Part shown: positions 46,901-60,100 of the stretch, piece by piece
How the letters are laid out: each line of letters opens with the position of its first letter
Position numbering within the stretch: the stretch's first letter is position 1
Assembly: GCA_947652115.1 (NCBI GenBank)
Contig: OX393563.1
Location: forward strand, 9,569,495 to 9,633,494
Reading direction: 5' to 3'
DNA from: Blastomussa wellsi
Lineage: Eukaryota; Cnidaria; Anthozoa; Scleractinia; Plerogyridae
DNA: 64,000 nt
Notes under the pieces: model-generated
The model's database searches: none
Told to the model about the DNA's origin: nothing
The model's input: only the letters and a program-made list of their open reading frames with translations
Position numbers and translations under genes: made by a program

Positions 46901-49900
46901 TAGCCGACACAAAGCACAGGAAAACATGCACGCGTGGGTCATGATGTGGCTTTTTTCCTGATTGGTAGAAAAAGTGGCGCGAGATTCCTACACCAATCGC
47001 TAAGCGAAGTAATGCAAAACAAAAGTAAACACAGAATTACTTTGTTTCGACACTTAAATGAAAACTGCTCTAACAAAGATAAGGTCATGTGTCCAGTGCC
47101 CCTTGGTGGGTGAAAAGTAATGCTCAGAAAACCTAAACAAACAAACTATACCTCTAACTCCATGTCCTTGGCACTCAATGAACTTTGTAGAGCGGCTATG
47201 ATAGCATCCCTCGCTTTGAGAACTTCAGAATGCTCCTCAAAAGCCTGTAACATTAATGCACACGATCAGGATGACTTCCTATGAATCTAGAGAAATGGTT
47301 GAAAACTTGTAATGACGGACGGAACACACGCAGAAGAAATATATGCTGACATAATCTCGTACCCAGATCTTCTCAACCCGCGGGAGAGAACAAAGTGGGC
47401 AAACATCTGGGTATGAGATTAATGCTAACAATGAGGAGACTTTAACTGCAAAAAACTGAGGGATAAACAAAAGCGTTTTGAAAGATGCCACACTAAATAA
47501 TTTTTGTTAAAAAAAAGACGAAAACCTACTCTGTACTCCAGTAAACCTGCACAGCTGTGGACTGGCTTATGAGGTGGGGGGGGGGGGGTAGGAAGGGTTC
47601 ATGATCCCCCCCACTCCTTTTCCTTGATTTTGTTTTAAGTACACTTTTAAAAATTTGTAGCCAACAGTCTTTTTAGTGGCATCGTGCAATCAGGGGTGTG
47701 TTGTGGGTATAGGGGGAGGTTGTGCTCGCACTAAAATCCCCAACCCTCCACCCCCTCTTTTGAGTTACTTTTTGAATATGTTCCCTGGGCCCAAACTTGA
47801 AATGCAGTGCAAAGTCCAACAAACCTGGTACCACTTCCTCTTAGCAGTATGCGCTGCTTCTCGTGTCGCGGTAAGGCTCTGATTCAGATCTTGAACTTTA
47901 GTGTTCAGCTGTTGCAACTGCAGGTTAATCAACAGAAACCATGGCTAGCAAGTTTTACTGCTGAACTGAGTAAGGGGATGAGGTGTACAGTTGAGTGCAT
48001 GGCAGTTCTCCCAGCAAATGTAATTGATGTCCTCCTCAAAATAGACTTTCCCGGCTCTTATGCTAAAGTGATATGCGACTGGTTTTATTTTGAATTCATG
48101 CAGAGACATCTACAGACAAATTTAAGCACAATCACCAACTCTACAAGCTGATGCAAGCACGGCTATATCCCCAGGCAGCTGGCAACATGTTTATAGTGGC
48201 TACTGATAGCGTGTATTAAAAGTATGAGGACTAGTTAAAAAATCACATTAAAATCAGTTTATCTCGAATTTTCATGGTTATGTATTTAAAAATAGTCAAT
48301 TAATTATCATATTAATTATAATTAATTGTCTGGGTGAGAATGAGGTCACTGCCTAATTTTGATTCAAATTAAACTCATTTTCATATAAATAGTCTTCCAC
48401 CAAAATTTGTTTTTAGTTAGAAAGAGAAGCAAGTGGCAACTCAGAAATACAAAGACGGAAAAACTTATAGCCTTTTCGTAAAAGTATTTGATAAAAGGGC
48501 AAAATTTAAGCATAAAGGGAAACGCAAAGAATTGCTTCTTTTATTCTCACCTCACTGTCTCTGGAAGAACCGTCCTTGAGACTCTGTGACAAACAATTAG
48601 TTACAGTTAGTTAAGTACATAATCTAAAGCACTATACTGGACCCCATTGCAATTTATTTCTTGTAATTTGGCTGCCTAGTTTACTTGTTTTTCCCAACAA
48701 TCTCTTATCTTTTCAAAACATGTATTACTTCTCCAAATACAAACCTGTGATAATGAATTATCAGTTGAATTTCTGGAGTTTAAATGCTGTTCTCTCTCTT
48801 TATCATGGAGCTGATTCCTTAATTCCTACAACAAATAGAAAAGCAAGGTAAAGGGAATGCCTTTAGATGAGCCAGGAGGCCACAGCCCCAAGTGACTTAA
48901 AGGGAACCTCAGCTCAATCGTCGGCTCTTGAAACAAGTTGACTTTAAGTAGTCTAAAATAGTGTCTAAATTACAAATGTTACCGGACAAGGGAGACATAA
49001 CTGTTCACAATGATAAAAAACGGAAAAGATTATCAACCATTATTGGTTTTAAAATGTTCATGGGCCACCATGTTGGATTTTATGACATCATTACGTTGTC
49101 CTTATTGTTATTGATAAGATTGAAGTTCTTTTGTATGAAACAATAGGACAACGCACTGACGTCATAAAATCCAAAAGGGCAGCAAGCGGCAAATTCAAAA
49201 GCGATAATCTTTTTGTCACTTTATGAGTATGAAATGTTGTATCTCCCTTATACGGTTAGCCTGTGAACAGGCTCCGGGTGGGTTGGGGTGGGTAGGGGAC
49301 CTAACCGCCCCCAACCCACCCCTGTCTAGCCAGAGCCTGCTCGTAGGCTATTAACTGGTTGGGTTGCCGCCCATGCATTGCACCAGCTGGCATGATGGGG
49401 ATCATGAGTGAGTAAGCTCCTTCTTTAAGTAGAGGAGATGTTGGTCCAAATGTAGGTTCCCCTCCAGCATTTTCTTAGGTTTCCCTTAAACAGTTTGCCG
49501 GTACATAATTTACCCATTAATTCATACTCCTGAGTGAAGAGAAGCTCTGTGAGAGTAAAGTTTCTCAGAAGACAAATGCAAGGAATCTAACTGCACTCAA
49601 ACTCTTGATATGCTGTTCTTAAGACCGGTTGACTGTATACCCAAAAGCAACACATGTGAAATTTCAAGTGCTACTGTGATCATTTTTTTACACCTTGCTT
49701 TTTGAAGGGAAACGTGCACTGCTTCGTGTGAGATTAAAAATGCTACTTTCTGTTTTCAAATATCTGTAGTAGTTCCAGAGATATTCAAGTTTAAAACGTT
49801 GGTAAAATATGCAAATTAGGAGACTGATGATGTCATCTACTCAACCCAATTTTATATCAAGTAAGAAAATAGGGCTATCTCGGTCAGGTTTCTACAGAGA

Positions 49901-51058
49901 CAGTTGAAACTTGGCACAGTAATAGTTCTTCAAGCACCACACCAATGGTTGTAACTTAATCTTGTTTCCATGGTAACACACTCTCTTCCAGTCCCCTTGA
50001 ATCTGTTTTCAGTACTTGAGTGATTTTTATCCCAGAAAACTTAAACCAGCGAACCAACCTAACACATAATCATGCTTGCAAAATCATGTATATCCGTAGT
50101 CATTGAAAAATATCAAAATTGACGGCCAAAAATGGCCAAAATAGCCTTTAACATTGGGGAGGTCTGGGACCCAGCATGTTGCCATGGTAACATAATTGTT
50201 AATCGCATATTGTACAACTCACCTATTAGAGTCATGATGCAAAGAATCAAACATTTCTGATACAAACTGGGTGAGATATTTTTACTTCATTTACTTTGTT
50301 ATTCTGTTTGTTATTTTGTTGAGTCTATGATGTCATCACTTAGCTAATTTGCATATTTTAAAAACTTGAATATCTCTGTAATGAAAAAAGATATTTCAAA
50401 AAGTAAGCAGCAGTTTTCGTCTCATGCAGAATACTGTTTAATGTTTTAAAATGGCTTAGTTTGGAGACATCCAAATTTCATCACAGTAGCACTTTAAGAA
50501 AAGGAGAATGGTGCAATAATTTAAATTAAGGTCAGGGCATTTAACAAGCCCCTGAATTTCAAACTGTTTTTATTTTTTGTCAGATTTGCCTGAATACTTG
50601 CATGTGAGTTACATATTATTTCTGTCACATGAAGGCAATGCCTTGCTATCAGCATCTCTCACCCTGTTTGTTCTTTCAGTCTTCTTAGCTTTCTCCTTTA
50701 ATTCCTAAAATAATACCAAAGTATAATAATATTTAACTACAGTTCAGAGATGAGGAGCTGCCAAGCCAGGGCTTCAAATAACAGTCAGACATTGCACAAT
50801 GGCCGACCAAAAAGTCGTCAATGTCCAATGAAACCCCACCTGTGGTCGGACAGAAAGACCAGACAATTTTTTGATGCCTTCCAAAGCAAACACCATTGTT
50901 TTGCATTTACAACATGCATTATCGAGGAGTTCTGTAATATCACTGAAGGCCTGATTTCCACCACTCTCTCACGTCAGGAGCGCAGGCTCCAGTTCCGGAA
51001 CAGCGGCTGCTAATCGAGCCTAACATCACTACAGTTTTGTCCAAACAAAAAGAATTGT

Positions 51059-51102
<44 letters not shown>

Positions 51103-54100
51103 GTATAACAATATAATTTGGTTTTATCAACTGGGTTGACAATGTCAATTGGCCACCGTAAAGAGATTCAAGAGCTGACGTTTCGAGCGTTAGCCCTTCG
51201 TCGGATTCCTTGAATCTCTTTACGGTGGCCAATTGACATTATCAACCCAGTTGATAAAACCAAATTAAAAAGAATTGTGACCTAGTCAGACACATATCCT
51301 TTCACGGGGAACAAATTATTTGCAGCCCTACAAGCTATCAGTTCCAGGTTCAAACTGTTATTTTCCCTTGCTGATTTTGTCATGAATTCTTTAAAACATG
51401 GCACTGTACCATGCTCATAGCTGGGAGATCAATGCTTTGACTACTGTTGAAAGAACTCAGGCTTTTCTTCTAAATTGCCTGACACTCTTCGTATTGTGCA
51501 AATTATGAGTTTCCTTTTCCTCATCACCTGTCAGCATGGCATTGCATTGATAATATTTTGAAAAGTTACACCTTGATCACTGATTAAATAAAAGTAGGGT
51601 CAGGATCTGCAAGGATAAGTGCTTGTTGGTAGCTAAATTCACTCAACTCAGTATAGATCAAATAGGTTTACTACAAGCAGTACCTCTAATTTCTGGCTTC
51701 TGGTTTCAAGTTCCTCTGTCAACTGCTTGATTCTTCTCTCACATTCTTGAATCTTTCTCTCATTAATTTCCAGTTCTGTATTCTGTTAGAACAGAACATG
51801 TAATGTTGAAAATAATGAGCATTGTAAACTATTAACAGTAAAACAATTTTTCGGCTCATCCTCGGTGTAAAAACCTGAGTGTGAAACTCACGAGTGACGT
51901 AAAACAAAGAACAAAAAAGACAACAAAGAACCTCGGAACAATACAGAACAGAAAAAAATAGCTCAAAAACAAAGAAAAAAGTCACAGGTATTTACACCGA
52001 GGTAAACCCAATTTTTCACTTTCAGTGTTAAAATGATCTAGTAAACAAGGAGATCAGAATAGCTAATGAGTGCAGAGTCAATCCAGAAAAGCCCTTCAAT
52101 ATCCTGGTCACATAATTCATCACATGCAACTACCGGCAGTGAATAGAAAGTCTTGGCCCAGGCATGAGTAACATAAATCAAACATTGTACCTGGGGAATG
52201 TTTTGTTCTTGTTGGTCCAGCATGTCCTTTAGACTGTCCAGATTAACTTTCAAATCCTGGAATTTTAAAAGGAGTATTTTATATTAAAAACACACACAAT
52301 ATTTGCATTTGCATCAGCTATGGGGTGGGGGTATACCAATAAATTGAACTGCCCGGCATATCTTCAAGGTTCCCGAAAATACCCAAAATTTTGGAAAGCA
52401 GAGTAGTCAGAATTAGAACATCTATGCCACAAAACATAAATAGATATCTATTGGGGGGATACAAATTACACTGGACCCACCATTATCAACCACTTGTTGA
52501 ATGTAACTTAACATACACAATAACATTGAGTTCACTGTGCTAAGTAAGGCTGTGAGATAGGGTAGAAAGCATTGTTTCCTTCAAATAATGAAAACCCCAC
52601 AAGGTAAACCCTACAGTATATACATGTTGCAACAATTTAACATAAATCAAATCCAAACCTTGTTTTCTGCCTGGGTACCAGCAAGAGACTCTCTCAAATC
52701 ATCTATCATTCTGAAATTTAAAGTAAAATTAAACTACAGTAAGCCGTTGAACCTCTGACAGCAAAGGGAAAAGCAAGAGTTTCCCGATTGAAGAGGTAGA
52801 GTTTGCATAAAATCTGATCTCTTCCAAAACAAATGGACATGATGGGAAGGTGTGCACATTATATATTAGGTATCCATGGGGGTTCAGGCTAGACTCTATA
52901 GTCACCAACATCAGAATTTTTTCCCCAGTTGAAAAACAGTGCCTCAATTGTACAGTACTGACACATTATATCTCAGTATCAACAATCTTAGAAAATCTGA
53001 TCATATTCAATGGGTTATCAAATTAATAGAATAGACGAAATAAATGATGATGACGATAAAGCCGTCTCTTGGATAAGAAATGAATGACTTTTCTTCTAGC
53101 CAAAAAACATGATTGAAAAATCAAGGTGGCTAATGGCATTGATAAGGTCGTCAAAAGGCAACAAGACTAAAGGACTAAACTAGGTTTAGTAAAATTCATT
53201 TGAAAATACCTGTCTTTCTCATCTAAAGTTGCCTTCATAGCAACCTGTCAAAGAATAAGAAACAGGAAAGCTAAGACAGATACACAATATGCTTAGGCAG
53301 AGTTCACACTTGGTGCCAGGGTACATTGCCCAAGTACAATTCTAAGCTGGGCACCAATGTGAACACACCTTTTTTCAAGTACACACGCCAGAATTCAGGA
53401 ACGGGTACTATGGCTGAGTAGGAAGACTCGACCTTGTGCTCGAGCAGTCGACAGTACTTTGGGTACTTTCGGTTTCAGTGTCTGAACATGACACAATGTT
53501 TTTCTTGGTGTCCAGGTATCAGTGCTTGGACACCAAGTGTGAACACATATACAATACAACTTACGATAATGATGATAAGTATATTACACGGTACTGTAAT
53601 GGATTTCCTTTTAGGTATCTGCTGGCCCCTGTAAGTGTCTGTGGCCACTTGGCCACTAGCCTGCGTGCAGCCGTCTCCTATTTCCTAAAGCGGAAAAGTG
53701 ATGTCTGCGAAACGGCGTCGCTAATCGCATAAATTATAGCTTTAATTCAAGAATTTCACTCAATCAAATAGAATCAATTTAGAGAGCTTAAGCAATATAA
53801 ATAAAACAGAAAAACAGTACTAGCAAAGACAGTGAGTAGGAAAACATATGACAAATTACAGCTCATGATCTGCCAAGTGTCAGAAAAAAAAATTCACAGG
53901 GTTAAAGAAATGGTGAAGACCTGTGACCTCAGCTAAATATATGCTAAATTACTGAGTTGGACGGGACTGTTTGAGTTGAAGTTCCCCCTAATTATACAGA
54001 ATATAACAAGCATTCAAAAAAACACAAAGCGAAATAGCTCGAAAACGAGTTTAATCTGAGACAAATGTCAGGAACCGCAAGAGTTATATGCGGCAGCCTG

Positions 54101-57100
54101 TCAACTCCTTTAGTAACTTTTAGTACACGATCACGAAAGCGATTCATCCAAAAGTACTCGCCCTTCAAGGATTTCACACTGTTTATTCCAAGTGTTTGGA
54201 ACTCCTTATTCACTAGCAGCTCAGCCTTGAAAGATTCATAACCGCTTTCATGCAAGATTTCGTCTTGGATCTTTCATAATAATCCAGGCGGGTCACTTCC
54301 GTAGTTTTCCAACGCATCGATTGCTTGATACACAGGGATCTTGAGTATATAGTAAACTGTACAGAGTGGAATTTGTCACTTGAAATTCTCCTCTACCTTG
54401 AACCAGACTTCTGTAGTTGTGATTCACAACAAGCGAAATAAACGGTACAAAATCACACGTGAGTTATGGTTAATGTTTTCCTCTTGCATGTTAATAAAAA
54501 CACAACGCATAATTATGTTGAGTATTTTCTGATGACAGCGAATCAGGGTTGATTCTAACAATGCCTACTGGTCAAAGCAACCAATGAGAGAGCGGTCCCA
54601 AGATTCTGGAGAAACAGCAGGATACTGGAACACGATTAACGACGCCGTTTCGCTGACGTCACTTTTCCGCTTTAGGAAATAAGACACAGTTGCATGCAGG
54701 CTACTTGGCCACTTGAATGTGAGACGTAAAACAGGGTGAAGGCGGTCACGAGTATAGCTGTCCACTTATGACAGCATCCACTAAAAGATTGTGAGAAGCA
54801 TCAAGTCATAACCTTACTTGCATCTGTTGCTGATTGTCATGGAAGCCATCAGTACTTTCCAACAGCTTCTCATTTAACTGTTGATTGACAAGAGCCGTTT
54901 CAGCCTGTGGAGAGAAAAAACTGTGACATGGACACTCAATTCTAAAACATTTTTTTGCAAATGTGTCAAATGTAGTATTATTTAGAAGTCCCCATTTACA
55001 TACAAGTTTTTCAGCCATGTCCTCCACATCATGTCTTGCAACCGTCAAGTCCTAAAAAAGGCAGAGTACATTTGAATAAAACTTAGTCTATTAACCATGC
55101 ATGGCTGTTCCTTTTATTAGCATGTTCTTGGTATCAGTGTCACCAGCTACTGGGAGGGGTTTAATCAGAGGAGTGTTTAGTCTTTCTGTGGATAGAAAAT
55201 TTTGCCATTTTAAACACTGCCCGAATATATACTTTATTCAGAGTTTATAATGAGAACAAATAAGCATTCTGAAGTGAAAACTTGTGTCAGTAGTAGCAAA
55301 AATCTTCTAGCATGCCTTCCATGGCTGCAGTTTAAATTTGGGCAGTTTCTTTCTTTACATCAACTCTTAAATCTCTGAGTTTGTTGACGTTTTAAATGTA
55401 ACAAAAATGACCTTGATATTTTCAATGCTAAAAGTGCAGTGGATGCATGGGCAAAACGCGTGCACTACCCGCACATCCACCTCGCAAAAACCATGGCTGA
55501 TGTACATATGATTTCAGGCAGTACTGTAACTAAGCATGATGCATCTATGAGATTGAAATAAAAGGATATTGATAGCCAAACCTTCTCCATTTCTTTGAGT
55601 TTTATTTCATATCCCTCCCTGATTTCTCTCAATTCTTCATTGTGTTCTTCAGTGAGCTGCGAGGATAACAAAATAATACATGTCTAAACAGAATGAACAC
55701 ATCTTCTTAGTACGTAACTATCGTTGGCATTAAAATGCAGTTCATTGCAATTAGGGGTGCAGTTGTTAAATAAATTTGACTTTAAACTGTATAACGTACA
55801 AAATAATGATTAAAATCACATACCTGTCTGATCTGTGTATCGCTGTGCTGTGCAAGAGCCTCCACTGCATTCCTTGAAAGTACAAATTGTAAAGTATACT
55901 TTGTTTATTTATTGTGTTAATTAAAATACCACTGACTATAAATTTTAATCAATAAGAAGAAAGAGCTCATAAAGCAGGACTTCCCATCCCCATCTACAAA
56001 AAAATAATTAGGTAACAATTAATATAATAATAACCTTTGGACAAATAGAAAGCTGATTGATTTCATCACAGTTATTTCAAATACAAATAACAAAAATCTT
56101 ATTTTCATGGGTTTCTACTTACGAGGCTTTGACCAGTAATTCCTGCCGTTCAACAAGTTCTTTCTTCAGCTTCTCAACTGTCACCTTGAGTTCTATGTTC
56201 TTTAAAAATGAATCAAAACATTAACAGTAGCACCCTATAGTCAATAGCTAGTCAATAAAGCACAGTTTATACTTTACAATACAGCACCATTTGTATCAAG
56301 TTATATTATAAGCATGCAGGAATTTTTTAGAACACAAGAGAAGTGTGTGGAGAAGCACAAGGGGTGAACTCGAACTGCAGACCAATCATAGCCAATGCAA
56401 TTCTATGTTATACTGCATCACTTAGGCCCGGTTCAAACGTCACACTTTTCATGTACCGAACTTAATTACTGCAATTAAGCACATGAAGGGAGCGACACTT
56501 GAATCAATTAAGTTTGAACGATTTAATTTTGGTCAACCCAAGAATTAAGCTCGACATGGCCATTTTAAGCATCAGAGATATGTGGTCCATTGAAGAGTAT
56601 TATATTTCGTTCCATAAAGTGTACTGTCTGGAAAATTCACTATTTTCCTCTAGGCGGATAATAAGTTCGGCACATGTAAAAGTTCAACGTTTGAATCAAC
56701 CGTTGATCCAAATCATCTGGGTTGACCCAAATAGGTAATTAAGTTTGGTACATGAAAAGTTTGACGTTTGAACCGTGTCTCAGGGGTGACATAAAATATT
56801 ACTTTTGGCAGATTTATCATGTGCAAATACAGGTTTCCTGTTTTCTGTCACAGATTAATCAATATGAACTGAGGGTCTAAGATTAGAGTTTTCACTGGCC
56901 TGTCGATAAAACTAATTCCCTAATTAATTATAATGTACATGATAATTTTGCATTAAATTAGAAAAGAATTTTTTTAAAGTTCCACTCCATTAAATTGAAA
57001 CAACTACTGAACCATTTTGATTTTAGTCTTTTCATCTAATTTACATATAACTCATTTGGAAAAGTCATGGCTCTTTTTTTGGTTAATTAATGGATTTGAG

Positions 57101-60100
57101 ATTTGTCACCTAAGAAATAAACACATTACAATCCTTAAACAATTAATAAAATGGCAATTTTTCTTACAGCCTTGAAAATATCCTCTGGGACATCACTGCT
57201 TTGGTTCACACGTTCCTCAAGGAAGTAAATCCTCAGCTTCAAACCAAAATTTTCTTTTTTTAGCTCAGATATTTGCTGTGAAGAGACAATAAATCAGACA
57301 AAATTTAATTAGACCCAATAACTATACCATGTTTGTTTCTGGCCACCAACATAGAAAAGAGACAAATTCAAAACAAATCACATTTTCATGCTATAATATT
57401 TTGAAGGTTATGATAATGAAGAATTGTTCAAACCTCATTTAGCTGTTTTGTCATTGTTTAATCTCCAAAATATACTGATCCTTTTATGTAAACTGTCTTC
57501 ATATGAATTTTGACAGACTTAAAACATATGTGCCCAGCAATCTTCATTCTTCAGTATAGGTAACTGAGATGTATGTTCTAATGTTTTGATTTTTAATTTG
57601 CCTTTCATGATTCAAGGCCTTAATAGCATTTTAAAGATTCAAAATATTCATTGACCAAAATGAAAAATGAAATAAGCCTTGATTCACTTTAAATCCAATT
57701 GACAAAGACAAAAAAGGCCTACAGTAAATATGCGCATATCACAAACAATTAAACCATTGCCAAACTGGCCTTGGCAGCAGCCTGGCTCAAGCACAGGCGG
57801 TCAGGAAGTTATGTAACACATGTTTGTGAAAAGCTTTCATTCTTTGAACTGTCAGAAGTGATTTTAAATCTCTTTCGCTTTTCAAGCTCAAAAACTAAAA
57901 TTAATTGTCAAAGAGAAAGCTAAGTGACAAAGCCAGATGATAAGCTAGGGGATATCATCATGATAAACACTTGCACCATCAAAAAAATATAACAATTAGT
58001 AAGGAGATGTTGGTGAATAAATTGGTTGAAAGGGCTGAACAAATGTCTCTGCTTCAACTGATCATATGCAGCAGCTGCAACCAAATGATTTCTATGGTCT
58101 GAAAGGATCAGGGCTCAAACAAAAAGATAATTATATATAGTACTTTTCTCTTGTTGGACAAACATGGAGTGCTATGAAAAACCAGCATTGAACACTACTG
58201 TTCTCACAGGGCAGCCATGCCAAGCCGAACCACGCAGCCTGGCCTTTATTAACCACTTAAGATCGTAACAAAACATTACAATTGACAAACAATATGAAAC
58301 AAATGCTACCTGGGGAAAACCAACAACCAACTACAGCCTAGTGACACCAAAAATTCAAACTCACAAAGCCTTAATTGGGTGGATGGGCAGGGGGTCAGGC
58401 AAGGCGAACGGAAACAAGAAAAACTGAGCACTTCGGAAAACCATGTGACCTATGCCCCGTGCACACTAGCACCCAGACTCCCAGTCGCGTGTGAGAAAAA
58501 CGTTTTCCACTTTATTCGTGCCTCAGCCAGCGGAAAACAACACATAATTATACTAATCCTTTTTGTTGTTTCTTTTAACTAATTACTGAATTTTATTTTA
58601 TTTTAATTTGTGGCTAAATTGAGAGAGTTTTACAACTCAAATATTACTGAGATAAAATAATAATACTTGTCCAAGTAGACATAAGTGCTTCTTACATATT
58701 CGTAATCCTTCATTGTCTTTGTTTGGGGAGATGCAGAACCATCTTGATTGGCTGAACCTTAAGCAACATTTTTTGTAAAAAAAATCATTAGTTTCCTAGT
58801 ATTAGAGATTTGGCTCATAACATTTTTAATGAATGTTCTTAACCCAGGGGTTTAAATAGTTTGTGTCCAGATGGCAGAAGCTCAAATACAACTGATGTTT
58901 CATCAGTCTGTGTGCAGCCTGACCAGGTTATCGTAAGTCTGCATACGAGCCTAATGGCCCATCAAGGCTGGAGCTTATCCCAGTTTCCTTAGCATGAAGT
59001 GATAGAGGGCATTTCTACTTGCCCCTAGATAGGATGCTAGTCCATTTATACACCTGGAGAGTAGCTTATACAACCAGTCAGCAATATCTGCGCATTTGTG
59101 CAGGTTCAGTGTATTCCACTATAATAATTGCACTAGTATGTTCAGGCTTGCTGGGTTATTGACCTTTTCCCCTGAGTTTCCCAGCTGTTCCCAGAATGGC
59201 GTGGCCAATTCATTGACTTCTCCCCAACCTCACCCCACCTTCCCTTCCCCTTCTCCGCTGTTAACTCAGTGTTACAGGTGCCTCAAAGACTGTGCGGGGG
59301 CTCATGGCTTGGTTGCAGGGATTGCCATGGGGGTGTTATACTGTCTAGGAGCCGGCTGGTCACAGTGGAGGCTACCAGATATCTGATGCACCCATCTTCC
59401 ATACAGCACAATTTAGCTGTTAACAGTTAATAAACAGCTGTTTTCAAGGGATAGACGATTAATTACACTAAGATGATGACCTTAATTTAAAATTGTTTTC
59501 GGTAAAAAAAACTTTTAAGTTGGACATAGTGGAACCCGCTTACAACCACCTTGCTTTTGCCAACATTTTATTGTGGCCTGAAGACGTGCTGTCATGATCC
59601 GCCATTTTCTCATTTGACGAACATCCCTAGTAACGTTATTCCTTAATACGGCCAGATTTTAACTTTATGGCCCGTTGGTTACCGGATTAACGGGGTTCCA
59701 CTGTACTTCCTGCGTGTGCGTTATGTTTGACACAACAAAATTTATTCAATATAAAAGGAAGTGGAAAAGATCTTCTGTTGGAAGCGAGAGTGTATTATGA
59801 AAAGAATTTATGAATCACAAAACAGTCTAGTGAAGCTCTTGAGTTGAGTGAAATTTCTCAGATCAAAGGGAAAGGAAATTTTAAACTGCAAACCTGTAGT
59901 TGTTTGTCTCAATGCCAGGCCTTCGGAGAATTCAGCGGAGGAATCTAGCATGTCGCCCCCCGTACCTGCGGCAACAGCTTCTTTAAACCTTGCCAGGTTA
60001 GTGCTAAAAAAATTGAATTTGAAAATCAAAATAAAGTTCATTGAAGCCGCAAATGAGACTCATGAAACAATAGCGATATAAATAATAGATCAATTTGAAG

